A stretch of DNA of 26,670 nucleotides from Caldithrix sp. (GCA_020722685.1 DYKH01000073.1:1-26670), one strand, 5' to 3'; shown: positions 1-8,349, counted from the stretch's first letter. The notes: generated from the letters alone by a model not told the origin. Made by a program: numbers and translations.

Positions 1-51
1 TGGGAGAGTTCTCCTACATATTGTGTTAAGAAAGAATTTGCCAAACTATAG
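1..51. repeat. Truncated copy of a MITE-like palindromic repeat
   Basis: Bases 1-52 match 8299-8350 with one mismatch (position 22). They include the terminal TTTGCCAAACTA (37-48) and the internal GGAGA/TCTCC hairpin arms. This is the right half of the element described at 8218-8349; its left half lies outside the window. The rest of the spacer up to the CorA-like stop (52-255) shows no gene, tRNA or clear terminator. Confidence 0.75.
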
Positions 52-255
52 TAATTCGATTAGGTCCTTTCCGCAATGCGCCCTTGCAGACAGGCAAGCA
101 ATTAAGGCGGGTAGTCTCTTGAACTGAAAGCTCAAAGGCGTTCTGTCACTGTTTCCCCCGCGGTCTAAGAAACGTAACGTCTTTGCCGGCGCGGTTGGAC
201 TATCTTCCCCGGGGCAAACACTTTTCCGAGATAGGTTCAGCGGGCGTTTGCGCCA

Positions 256-1170
256 TCACCACTTCTTATGCCGCCAAAACATAAAAAATCCGCCAACGGA
301 GATGGCGGCGATGGCCATGACGATCCAAAAAGCGGCGGGATGTCTTTGGAAGGGAATGCCGACGTTCATGGAGAAGGCACTGACGACAAATGTCGGCACC
401 ATGATGCCGATGGTGATGATGTTCAGCGTCTTCATGAGCACGTTCAGATTGTTGCTGACGATGGATGCGCGCGCATCCATCAAGCCGGATAGAATGTCGG
501 AATAGATTTCCGCTTGCCGATAGCATTGGGCATTTTCAATCATGATGTCGTCGAGGAACTCCATGTTCTCTTCCGAGAGGCCGATCTTGTTACCGTTGTT
601 CTTGAGTTTCTGCAGCATGGTCGAGTTGGAGTTGATGGCATTGAGATAGTACACCAAGCTCTTTTCCAGAGTGAAAAGACTGAAGAGATAGCGATTCTCC
701 ATCGAGGCGTTGATCTTCTCCTCCAAGGACTCGGAAATTTGGTTGATGACTTTCAAGTGCTCCAAATAGTGAAAAATCGACCGATACAAAAGCTTGAGCA
801 GAAAATCTTGGATGGTGCTGACTTTGGCAAAGATCTTTCCATTGAAGGTGGGGAAATCTTCCGACGAAACGATGATCAGACGATCTTTGAACAAAAAGAA
901 ACCCAATGACGCCACCTTAAACAGGAAGCGGTCCTGCGCCGAATAGTTTTTCGGTCGCTTGAAAATCAACGCCATGTGCTCTTCTTCGAACTCAAGGCGG
1001 GCAAGCTCATCCGGGTCGAGAGCCGAAGATAAGGTGTGCTCATCTATCGAGTAGTCTGCGGTCAACGATTTTTTCTCCTGCTCGTCCGGATTGACGAACA
1101 CCAGGATCGACCCCTTCCCTTCTTGCGTCTCGCAAACCTTGCCATCCAAAATTTCGAACTTTTTCATCAT
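256..1170 (-). CDS. CorA-family divalent cation channel with variant SMN motif
   Basis: 304 aa, normal for CorA. CorA proteins are homopentameric inner-membrane channels for Mg2+ (sometimes Co2+ or Ni2+). A long soluble N-terminal alpha/beta plus helical region (about 1-240) precedes two C-terminal membrane helices (about 249-266 and 280-298) and a basic tail (WRHKKW). The loop between the helices, where CorA carries its signature GMN, reads SMN at residues 267-269. The conserved MDARASIVSNNLNVLMKTL region before TM1 supports the family. The ATG at 1170 follows AGGAG at 8-nt spacing. No neighbour is obviously related. The family is secure; the transported ion is not, because the selectivity-loop glycine is replaced. 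Confidence 0.88.
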   Translation of the reverse strand: MMKKFEILDGKVCETQEGKGSILVFVNPDEQEKKSLTADYSIDEHTLSSALDPDELARLEFEEEHMALIFKRPKNYSAQDRFLFKVASLGFFLFKDRLIIVSSEDFPTFNGKIFAKVSTIQDFLLKLLYRSIFHYLEHLKVINQISESLEEKINASMENRYLFSLFTLEKSLVYYLNAINSNSTMLQKLKNNGNKIGLSEENMEFLDDIMIENAQCYRQAEIYSDILSGLMDARASIVSNNLNVLMKTLNIITIGIMVPTFVVSAFSMNVGIPFQRHPAAFWIVMAIAAISVGGFFMFWRHKKW

Positions 1171-1644
1171 CGCGCATGCTCCTAACTATCGCGGAATGAC
1201 CGCTGATGCCCTATGGGCGCTTTTCCCAATAGCAATCTCACGAGTCGTACAGACAAAAGGCAGCCGAGGAAACGACTCCTACGCTGACTGTGTCTTCAAA
1301 TGCTTCAGACTTTACACCGCCTACTCAATGACAGCTTTTCCGCGCTTGACCATTTGCCCCCTGATGCAAGGGCTTACTACCGCCGGACAGCCATCTTTGC
1401 GGAAAACTTGCCTCACCACCGGTCGAATCGTTTAGCAAGTCATGGAGGGGTAGATGCATCTGCAGCAAGTGATTAGCAATCGAAAGACCCGGCGGCCGCT
1501 CTGCCAAAGGAATTCAGCCCCCGTGAAGGTTTCTTCCCGAGAGTTACCTGCTAAACCAAGAAGATGTTGTGCTCATTTCTATTGGATCAATAAAAGAAAT
1601 TTTAGCCATATTTCACACAAATATTTTTGTCGAGCGGCGAAACG
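1171..1644. other. 474-bp spacer with no recognisable gene
   Basis: This lies between the CorA-like start and the end of the secreted propeller gene. Short open frames occur on both strands, but none has a ribosome site or a recognisable protein. The half next to the propeller gene is AT-richer (about 1570-1640). I saw no tRNA, strong hairpin or terminator. It must hold the CorA promoter, which I could not place confidently. Confidence 0.5.
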
Positions 1645-3219
1645 TTATCGCAATAAGATTATCCTTCTCACTTGACTTTGCACGCCGACGGTCAACCGAC
1701 AAAAATAGACTGCACTCGGCAAGAGCCAGCCTGCGGCATCGGTTCCGTTCCATTCGATCCAATGATTCCCGGCCGGCAGATCGGCATCGACGAGCTCAGC
1801 CACTTGCTCACCTTGGGCAGAAAAGATGGCCATGCGAGCGCGAGACGGCCTTTTCAGGCTGAAAAGAATCCTCGTCCTCTGATTGAATGGATTTGGATAA
1901 TTCTGCGCCAGATGAAAAGTCTGGGGTTGATCCGCCGTGCGCGCAACACCCACCGTAGTGGTGTCTTTGATGATCGCCGCCCAAACGCTCAGACTCGTAC
2001 CGTCCATCCGCATCCAAATGGGATAAACCATGCCGTCGCGGGCCGCAATGTTGATATAGTCCCCGAAAAACACGTTCTCCTGCGGCGTGAAAGAGCTTTT
2101 GCTCACTAAAAAATTTTCAAAGGATTCACCGCCATCTACGGACTTGGCCACGTAAACTTCGGTCGCATTGCCGCTGGTATTTCTTCTGTCATAGAAAACG
2201 ACCCAGACAACGCCGGTTATGGGATCCACGCTGATCCAGGGAAAGAACTGATGCGCAACCTTGCCGTCGTTATTCACCCTCTTTGCTGAACTCCAGGTCG
2301 CTCCGCCATCTTTTGATTTGGCAATGAAAACATCCGTGTCATCGAGACCATTTCTTTGATCGGCCCAAAGCACATAGATTTGGCCGCGATAAGGAGAATC
2401 GCTGATGTCGCAGGCAGTGACAGGCAAGCCATTGCAGCGATAGATTCCGGGAACGGACAAATCCCAACCGCCGGGTTGCTCGGTGACAAAAATATCGCGA
2501 GCAAAGGTCACCCCTCCATCGAGCGACTTGTCGAACAGGATGCCCAAAGGTCCGGCCCAGCTTAGGTATACCTCTCCATTGGGGCCGACAGCGGGCACGG
2601 CACCTTCGACGGTATTGTCGCCATCCATAGCGTCTCCACCCTGGTCACTCACTCGTACCGGCCGGCTCCAGGTGATGCCGAAATCGGTGGAGCGAGAAAA
2701 AAGTATCCGCGTGCTGTCCAAGGGATTGCCGCTGCCATACCGGTCGAATTCCGTCCAAGCGACGTAGATGTTGTTTTTGAAAGGCGAGTCGGTCAGGTCA
2801 GCCGCCAACCATTCCTTGTCTTGATTCTTTGGCGGATTCAGGCCGATTCCAGCCCCGTCGCTCCAGAACTCCCCGCCATAGGAAGACCTTTGCACCACGA
2901 TGCGGTCGATCCAATACCCATTGACTGGATTGGAAAGATGGCCGAAATAGGCGTTGCCGGCGCCGTCAAAGATGACGCTCGGGTCACCCCATACACCGAG
3001 AGATGAGGTTAGTTGCCCTTCGGTCCAGCTTTGGCCGCCGTCTCGGGAGAAGTAGAAATACGAGATATTCGCACCGGCAACCAAGTTCTGCGGATTGGCC
3101 GGATTGATGGCGATGGTTACCTCTTCAGGATCGTTGCTTCCCACCTTGCTGACGCGGACGTTTGAGTACTGCGCTGCCAAGAGGGTGGGTAGAAGCATCA
3201 GGCACAGCGTTGTTTTCAT
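1645..3219 (-). CDS. Secreted BNR/Asp-box beta-propeller with C-terminal NYPNPFN sorting domain
   Basis: 524 aa from the chosen ATG at 3219, which follows GAGG by about 6 nt and opens a signal peptide (MKTTLCLMLLPTLLAAQ). The open frame extends upstream to 3300, but that part has no signal-like start. At least six Asp-box motifs (for example SRDGGQSW at 58-65, STDFGITW, SKDGGATW, SVDGGESF) define a sialidase-type propeller. The last 100 residues hold QNYPNPFN and end with SAVYFCRL and RRIILLR. This is the FlgD-Ig/Por-type tail that FCB-group bacteria use for export or surface attachment. Asp boxes alone do not prove sialidase activity. The usual arginine triad was not verified, so substrate is unknown. 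Confidence 0.85.
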   Translation of the reverse strand: MKTTLCLMLLPTLLAAQYSNVRVSKVGSNDPEEVTIAINPANPQNLVAGANISYFYFSRDGGQSWTEGQLTSSLGVWGDPSVIFDGAGNAYFGHLSNPVNGYWIDRIVVQRSSYGGEFWSDGAGIGLNPPKNQDKEWLAADLTDSPFKNNIYVAWTEFDRYGSGNPLDSTRILFSRSTDFGITWSRPVRVSDQGGDAMDGDNTVEGAVPAVGPNGEVYLSWAGPLGILFDKSLDGGVTFARDIFVTEQPGGWDLSVPGIYRCNGLPVTACDISDSPYRGQIYVLWADQRNGLDDTDVFIAKSKDGGATWSSAKRVNNDGKVAHQFFPWISVDPITGVVWVVFYDRRNTSGNATEVYVAKSVDGGESFENFLVSKSSFTPQENVFFGDYINIAARDGMVYPIWMRMDGTSLSVWAAIIKDTTTVGVARTADQPQTFHLAQNYPNPFNQRTRILFSLKRPSRARMAIFSAQGEQVAELVDADLPAGNHWIEWNGTDAAGWLLPSAVYFCRLTVGVQSQVRRIILLR

Positions 3220-3310
3220 GAGAACCTCGTTTGGGGAAACTGTCATTTTCTGCCGCAAACCTATTTGTGAGGATCGCTGCCTTTCGTAATTCCCAAACAC
3301 GACCGGTCGG

Positions 3311-3697
3311 TTAATGCTTGCCGACCAGGCTGTAGAGGAGAACAGTCAAAACGATGAGCGTGATGACGACGTAGGTTCTATCCCGCTGGCGGACAAAGGC
3401 AAACACGGAAAAAATCACCCGCACGACTGGGGTCGCCATCAACAGCAAAAGGCCGATTTGGATAATGCCGCGTCCGTGCGGGGTAAGCGCATAGTCATAG
3501 ATTTCTGTAACGTGCCGCAATTCCGCCGGCTGACCGCGAAAGGTGCGATAATCGGGCAACTCCCCGCCGTGACGCAGCAAAAAGATCGCACCTCCGATCA
3601 GGACGACCGCCGAGGCCAGAATGACTCCTGTTCTCAACAGCAGGCTCAAGATCTCCTCCACCCGGTCGTCAGTCCAAGTCCGCTTGGTTTCGGTCAT
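3311..3697 (-). CDS. DUF1634 membrane protein
   Basis: 128 aa with three predicted membrane helices (about 20-42, 78-98, 106-124) and a charged N-terminus (TETKRTWTDDRVEEILSLLLRTG). This fits the DUF1634 family, small membrane proteins very often encoded beside TauE/SafE permeases and presumed to assist them. The ATG at 3697 is one base past the stop of the permease gene, so the two are almost certainly translated from one message, permease first. The function is inferred only from this association. Confidence 0.85.
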   Translation of the reverse strand: MTETKRTWTDDRVEEILSLLLRTGVILASAVVLIGGAIFLLRHGGELPDYRTFRGQPAELRHVTEIYDYALTPHGRGIIQIGLLLLMATPVVRVIFSVFAFVRQRDRTYVVITLIVLTVLLYSLVGKH

Positions 3698-3698
3698 C

Positions 3699-4535
3699 TC
3701 AGAATGTCCCTGCCAAACCGTTATAAAGCATCTCCACTGCCAAGCCGAAGATCACCAAGCCGAAGATAATCCGCAAAACACGCGTGTGCGCGGCAGATAA
3801 CAATTTGGCCCCCAGCAAGGAACCGACGAGCACGCCCAGCATGACCGGCATGGACAAACCCGGATCAATGTAGCCGCGATTGAGATAGACCCCGGCGCTG
3901 GCTGCGGCCGTCACGCCGATCATAAAATTGCTGGTGGTGGTCGAGACCTTGAATGGGATACGCATCACCCGGTCCATGGCGATCACCTTGAAAGCGCCAG
4001 CGCCGATGCCCAACAAGCCCGAAAGCGCTCCGGCAATGAACATCAAGATAAAACCACCCGGAACACGCTGGACGTGATAGGAGCGCATGCCGTCCCCCTC
4101 GGGAAAACTGCCGTCCAAGCGTAGACGAGTTGCCAACGGCGTCGCTATGCTGTCGCTCATTCGCTTTTGCCGCGGCTGGCTGGAAGCAAAGGCCGAGTAC
4201 AGCAGGACGACGCCAAAGATGACGGCAATGGTGCTGGCAGCAAAGCGAACGGCAACATAGGCGCCCACCAAAGCGCCCAAGGTGGTGGCAACTTCGAGGA
4301 ACATGCCTATGCGGATGTTGGTGAACCCCTCCTTCACGTAGGCGGCCGCAGCGCCCGAAGAGGTGGCGATCACCGAGACCAAGGAAGCGCCAATGGCATA
4401 ATGGATGTCGGCGCCAAAGACTAAGGTCAGCAGAGGCACAATAACGACGCCGCCGCCCAAACCCGTTAGCGATCCCAAAAAACCGGCTAACAGGGATCCC
4501 AGTCCAATGAGTGATGTGAAAGCAAAGGTGTTCAT
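3699..4535 (-). CDS. TauE/SafE (TSUP) family permease
   Basis: 278 aa from ATG 4535, the normal TSUP length. The frame is open back to 4754, but that extension overlaps a decayed GH127 gene and has no membrane character. The protein has two homologous halves. The first begins GFLGSLTGLGGGVVIVPLL and the second has GLLGIGAGAFKV. The two are separated by a hydrophilic loop (about residues 116-150), and the total is about eight membrane helices. TSUP proteins move sulfite, sulfoacetate, taurine-derived anions or other small organic anions across the inner membrane. The substrate cannot be told here. The ribosome site is weak. It pairs with the DUF1634 gene one base downstream. Confidence 0.88.
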   Translation of the reverse strand: MNTFAFTSLIGLGSLLAGFLGSLTGLGGGVVIVPLLTLVFGADIHYAIGASLVSVIATSSGAAAAYVKEGFTNIRIGMFLEVATTLGALVGAYVAVRFAASTIAVIFGVVLLYSAFASSQPRQKRMSDSIATPLATRLRLDGSFPEGDGMRSYHVQRVPGGFILMFIAGALSGLLGIGAGAFKVIAMDRVMRIPFKVSTTTSNFMIGVTAAASAGVYLNRGYIDPGLSMPVMLGVLVGSLLGAKLLSAAHTRVLRIIFGLVIFGLAVEMLYNGLAGTF

Positions 4536-4606
4536 GGGCACTTGGTGATTTCGTTTCCGCAGAGAAACAGGGATATATCCATTATTCCGACCGAAAAAAA
4601 CCGTTC

Positions 4607-5352
4607 TCATTCCACCACCGGAAAACAAGCAATTCGCAGCCGCGAACAGCTTTTGGGAATGAGAGCCAATTCTTCTTCCGGCGCCAGACTTTCCATGGGA
4701 CGCCAATCCGGACGGTAGGGAATGGGACCGGTTACTCCGCCGTATCTCTGCCACTCAGGAATACTCTTACCCTTGGCAATGAGCTGGATCGGCGGCTGAT
4801 CGGGCGTTCACGGCTGTGCGGCGATATTATTTTTCTCCCGCCAGGGGAGCACGCGCTCCTAAGAAGCAAAGCGGCGCATCGGATCGGGATAGGGGCCCAA
4901 ATAGCCGTTGGGCGCAGCTTGCGGAGCAGGCGGATGCGGGCGAGCTGTACATCGGATCGGGATAGGGGCCCCAATAGCCGTTGGGCCGCTGGCTCTGCAA
5001 GCTCCATTCGATCCACTTTTGCGCCTTTCAGGGCCTTGTCTTTGAGAATGTACGCAAGGGGAAGCATCCCTTCCAGCCAATAAGGTCCGCGCCCTCAGGC
5101 ATCGCCTTTGCCTCCTATCCAGCCATTGTCCGGGCCGACGTCCTTCCAGATTTCATCCAGATACCCGGTCATGCCTTCAGCCGAGTGCGTCAACTGTTGC
5201 AGCAGCCAGCCCTTGGGCGAAATCGCACCGAGGGGCAATGGGATGTAAGCATTCTCAATCAGCGGCTCACGATTGGAGATATAGTTTACGTTCTTGGCAA
5301 ACGCAGTCATCACAAATACACCACAACAAAGTGAAGACAGTAACGCCGGCAT
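4607..5352 (-). pseudogene. Decayed GH127/DUF1680-type glycoside hydrolase (N- and C-terminal remnants)
   Basis: The N-terminal part (5352 downward) reads a signal peptide, then REPLIENAYIPLPLG, ISPKGWLLQQL, GWIGGKGDA, a TGA stop where the family has Trp, then RGPYWLEGMLPLAYILKDKALK. A one-base frameshift follows, after which QKWIEWSLQSQRPNGYWGP continues in another frame. The C-terminal part (about 4807-4607) reads IPEWQRYGGVTGPIPYRPDW and then ELALIPKSCSRLRIACFPVV to a stop at 4609-4607, the usual end of this family. Several hundred central residues, including the catalytic centre, are missing, and a 37-bp segment is duplicated. The family acts on beta-L-arabinofuranosides and related sugars. 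Annotation pipelines would probably report short unrelated ORFs here. Confidence 0.8.
4877..4986. repeat. 37-bp direct duplication inside the GH127 remnant
   Basis: Bases 4877-4913 and 4950-4986 are identical except for one base (73-bp offset). Both encode the GPYPDPM segment on the minus strand, once as GYWGPYPDPM and once as GYLGPYPDPM. Flanks outside the 37 bp do not match. It is part of the decay of the host gene, or a local assembly error. Confidence 0.8.
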
Positions 5353-5457
5353 CCGGATTATCTCTGAATCCTCCTTTGATTGGACAGATTCCAAGCCTCA
5401 AGCAGTCCCGGCGCATTGAGCATGGCGCATAGCCCTCTGCGCCTCACTGTTCATGGC

Positions 5458-6654
5458 CTACTCGCCCTTCACCCACTCCTCATTGAACCAGGCATGCTTG
5501 ATGGACTTTAATGGTCTTACTCCCGGGGCCGGCTGCGGCGCCCAGCTATAGGTGCAATGAATGAGGCCATCCTTGGCTTGAATGATGGAAGGGTATGCAT
5601 AAGAGCCGCGATCCGGCTCCACCAATTCCAGATGCCGAGTCCACTTCCAACTTGCCCCTTCATCCTCGGAAACAGAGACAGCCAAACTGTGCCGCCCCTT
5701 GACGGTATCGTTATAAATCAAGATCCAATGGCCGTTTTGCAGCCTCAAAACCTCCAATCCGGATCCTGGATTCGGAAGCGCCATCTCTTCCACCGGGCTC
5801 CAGGTCATGCCTTGGTCGTGGGATTCGCTCCGGCGAATGTGCTTGGTGATGCCATTTTCCCGCATCATGGCCACCAAAGTTCCGTCCTGCTTTTGCACCA
5901 GACTTGGCTGAATATTGCCAAAGCCGATAATCGGTTGGCTGGCGATCCAATGCCGGCCCCAGTCATCCGTTATGGCCATGATGGACAACGAGTATCCGTC
6001 CGTGTAAAGCGGGACGATCAATCGCCCCGTTGGGAGTACAAACGGATGCACCCGCGTCATCCACCCCAGACGGTAGGTCAGATGATCCTTGGCTTTCTCG
6101 CGCGCCGCGGCAATGAGAGCTTCGGCCTTGGCATTGCCTTGCCAAAGGGGGCGAAAACGCTCAATCGCCGCTTCCAACTCCTGCGGAAAGTTCTTCGGCG
6201 AAAGATGGATGATATCTTTCCATTCCCACTCGGGTGGACGGTCTGGCCGCAAGTAATCGGAAGAGATCATGTACTTCATGATAGCCGTTTCCCAGCGATT
6301 GGCGAACAGAGTCGGCCAAAGTAGCCACAACCGTTTTTGCGGATCGATGAACATACATGGATTATGGTCCGGATAGTCCGGCGTGTCGGCCATGAGCATC
6401 TTGGCCCGCCACGTTTTTTCGCCTTTCACTTTGCGCGCCCCCTCGATGCTGACCGTATCCACCTTCTCGCCTTTGCCGTGAAACCACACCGCCAGCAAAT
6501 CACCGTTGGGACACTCGATGATGCAGGATGCGTGATCGTGAAACGGCTCCGGCTCGAATATCAGCTCGGATTGATAGAACTCGTCTTTGGCAAAGGACAA
6601 AGCGAAAGCAAAAAGCAGCGGTATCAAAAAAAACATCGTCCGAAACGGAATCAT
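5458..6654 (-). CDS. Secreted sialidase-like (BNR_2) beta-propeller
   Basis: 398 aa from ATG 6654, which has GGAG about 8 nt upstream and opens a signal peptide (MIPFRTMFFLIPLLFAFALSFA). The longer frame to 6723 lacks a signal. The fold is indicated by ASCIIECPNGDLLAVWFHG near the N-terminus, DHNPCMFIDPQKRLWLLW, and Asp-box-like motifs TDDWGRHW, SHDQGMTW and SEDEGASW. The C-terminal SYAYPSIIQAKDGLIHCTYS is typical of the BNR_2 group (predicted exo-sialidase/neuraminidase-like). Such proteins often lack proven sialidase activity and may act on other glycans. The gene sits directly upstream of the decayed GH127 gene in the same direction, suggesting a former glycan-utilisation pair. Confidence 0.82.
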   Translation of the reverse strand: MIPFRTMFFLIPLLFAFALSFAKDEFYQSELIFEPEPFHDHASCIIECPNGDLLAVWFHGKGEKVDTVSIEGARKVKGEKTWRAKMLMADTPDYPDHNPCMFIDPQKRLWLLWPTLFANRWETAIMKYMISSDYLRPDRPPEWEWKDIIHLSPKNFPQELEAAIERFRPLWQGNAKAEALIAAAREKAKDHLTYRLGWMTRVHPFVLPTGRLIVPLYTDGYSLSIMAITDDWGRHWIASQPIIGFGNIQPSLVQKQDGTLVAMMRENGITKHIRRSESHDQGMTWSPVEEMALPNPGSGLEVLRLQNGHWILIYNDTVKGRHSLAVSVSEDEGASWKWTRHLELVEPDRGSYAYPSIIQAKDGLIHCTYSWAPQPAPGVRPLKSIKHAWFNEEWVKGE

Positions 6655-6820
6655 TACTTTTCTCCAAATATGAAACACGCAGGTCTCAACTTCCCAAAAG
6701 AAACTCCTCCCCTCTCGAGACAATCTTCATCAGACTGACCCACCGTCCAAATTGCAAAATGCTTAAAGATCTCTGTTGCGAAATCCTGACCAATCGCGGG
6801 GTGTCCTGCCGGTGCTGTCC

Positions 6821-6884
6821 TTCCTGCGCATGCAGGAATCTCCTTGTGAATATATCGCGGGGAGATGCCTGTATTTACAGGCAT
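6821..6884. repeat. Pair of REP-like hairpins in a gene spacer
   Basis: TTCCTGC and GCAGGAA (6821-6838, 4-base loop) and ATGCCTGT and ACAGGCAT (6865-6884, 4-base loop) form two perfect short hairpins with similar CCTG/CAGG stems. They lie in the 390-bp spacer 6655-7044 between the methyltransferase stop and the sialidase-like start. No other feature was recognised in that spacer. There is no T-tract, so these are REP/BIME-like rather than terminators. Confidence 0.6.
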
Positions 6885-7044
6885 GACATGAAAAAATGAC
6901 CCTTAACGAGTATAACTGTTCGCTCGCATCTTGGACTCCCTTCTCAGCCGGCGTAGCAACGACCCAGATCGTCCCTCTGTTCGCCTCACTATCAACGTTA
7001 GCAAAAGGAAAAGGAAAGCGCAAGGACTATTTTTCCAAATAACC

Positions 7045-7635
7045 TCATCCTTTCCGGGCTTCTACCCAGTAAAGATCGGGTCTTTCTTCGATCTTTTCCT
7101 GCACAAAGCCGATTTCCTTCAACACTGGCAGGAGATCGGCTGCCCTGGGCAAGTGATCATTGCTGACAACCGCTTCCAGACCGGCATGAAAGGCATTCAG
7201 CTTGCGACTGCAACAAGTGTGCAAGATGAGCAGCTTTCCGCGCGGACGCAACACGCGGTGCATTTCGCGCAAGGCGGCTGCCGGGCGGGTGAGGTGGGGA
7301 AAAACGGAATAACAAATGATCTTGTCAACAGAGGAATTGGCAATAGCCAGAGATGAAACATCGGTGCAGGCAAAGTGCAAATTGCCGGCCCGCAGCGCCT
7401 TACTTTGCTGCAGCATCTTTTCAGAAATGTCCGCGGCGACCACCCGACCGGACGGCCCGACCAACTGCGACAAACATGTCGACAGCCTCCCTGTGCCGGC
7501 GCCCACGTCCAAGACGCGATCGCCGCCAGCCACACCGAATCGAAGCATCAACTCATGCAATCGCAATTCCGGGGAAACCACCTCGTTCCAAACGGCAGCC
7601 AGCCGGTTGAAATAGTCACGATGCGCTTGGCTCAT
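7045..7635 (-). CDS. Class I SAM-dependent methyltransferase
   Basis: 196 aa from ATG 7635. A longer start at 7665 would overlap the upstream gene by 29 nt. I prefer 7635 because it starts one base after that gene's stop, suggesting coupling. SAM-binding motif I is VLDVGAGTGR (41-50), the acidic residue after strand 2 is D69 (VVAADIS), and the core continues with FACTDVSSLAI and the MHRVLRPRGKLLILH strand typical of Methyltransf_11. The C-terminal part is short and has a CC pair after LLILHT. The substrate is unknown. Tight linkage to an ECF-type S component suggests it may act on the imported compound or be co-regulated with uptake, but this is only inference. Confidence 0.85.
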   Translation of the reverse strand: MSQAHRDYFNRLAAVWNEVVSPELRLHELMLRFGVAGGDRVLDVGAGTGRLSTCLSQLVGPSGRVVAADISEKMLQQSKALRAGNLHFACTDVSSLAIANSSVDKIICYSVFPHLTRPAAALREMHRVLRPRGKLLILHTCCSRKLNAFHAGLEAVVSNDHLPRAADLLPVLKEIGFVQEKIEERPDLYWVEARKG

Positions 7636-7636
7636 A

Positions 7637-8155
7637 CTATGTCCGGGACGAAAAGATCGCCTCATGTTTGGTGCGGCTTACCAACACGGGGATGAAGATC
7701 AGCATCAAGGCGATACCCGGCGCTCCCTTGGCGACCATTACGAAGGAGAACAGTCTTTCCGGCAAACCCAAGAATGGGGCAAAAAACGTAGCGCAAATGA
7801 AAAGAACCAGTCGCGAGGCGGCAAGTCCGATGAGAAGAATCCAGACCAACCCCAAGCTGGTTCTCTCATGCAAAACGCTGATGATTCCTGCCAGAACTCC
7901 CAACTCAAGTAGCATCACGTGGACAATGGGCGGCGAGATGGGCGGCATGCCGGTCAGCACCGCAGAAAAAACGGGCGTTAGCACGCCGACAGCTAAAGCG
8001 TAGGGAAAAGACAGAAAGAATGCACCGACAGCAACCGGCCAAAACATGGGTAGAAATATACTGCCTAATCCCAAGGCATGAAAGAGCATGGGGACGAGTA
8101 ATCCCAGCGCCACAAACAGGCCGCTAAAAGTGAGTTTTCGAGCAGGTAGGCGCAT
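7637..8155 (-). CDS. ECF transporter S component (predicted)
   Basis: 172 aa, almost entirely hydrophobic, with five or six predicted membrane helices. Length and pattern (an FHALGLG-type first loop, then FLPMFWPVAVGAFFLSFPYALAVG and a GMPPISPP segment) match substrate-binding S components of energy-coupling-factor vitamin or metal transporters. The ECF module (two ATPases and the T protein) is not in the window, so this would be a group II system using a module encoded elsewhere. AAGGA about 7 nt before the ATG supports the start. It follows NikR and the TonB receptor on the same strand, so nickel or a nickel- or cobalt-containing cofactor is a possible substrate. It does not show the N-terminal Met-His signature of NikM/CbiM. 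Confidence 0.75.
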   Translation of the reverse strand: MRLPARKLTFSGLFVALGLLVPMLFHALGLGSIFLPMFWPVAVGAFFLSFPYALAVGVLTPVFSAVLTGMPPISPPIVHVMLLELGVLAGIISVLHERTSLGLVWILLIGLAASRLVLFICATFFAPFLGLPERLFSFVMVAKGAPGIALMLIFIPVLVSRTKHEAIFSSRT

Positions 8156-8217
8156 GGAGAATCCTTATCCTCTCCTGGAGCAATCAAGTCTTAATGTATG
8201 GAAGGATGTATTATGAA

Positions 8218-8349
8218 GCAGTAGTTTGGCAAAATGTTGAATTCAAGCCGTAGGAGGCGTCTCCAGACGCCGATCAGGAATATATATTGTGGTCGAAGTG
8301 GGAGAGTTCTCCTACATATCGTGTTAAGAAAGAATTTGCCAAACTATAG
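8218..8349. mobile_element. MITE-like non-coding element (132 bp) with flanking direct repeats
   Basis: The ends carry a perfect 12-bp inverted repeat, TAGTTTGGCAAA (8222-8233) and its complement (8335-8346). Inside is a second inverted pair, GTAGGAG (8250-8256) and CTCCTAC (8309-8315). There is also a tight hairpin, GGCGTCTCCAGACGCC (8256-8271). The direct repeat TTATGAA flanks the element (8211-8217 and 8350-8356) and looks like a 7-bp target duplication. There is no coding capacity. Half of a second copy lies at 1-51. Confidence 0.7.

Noticed and set aside
4732..5067. 111-aa minus-strand open frame over the GH127 remnant
   Set aside because: Its protein is an out-of-frame reading of the decayed enzyme. 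The recognisable GH127 segments lie in other frames before and after it.
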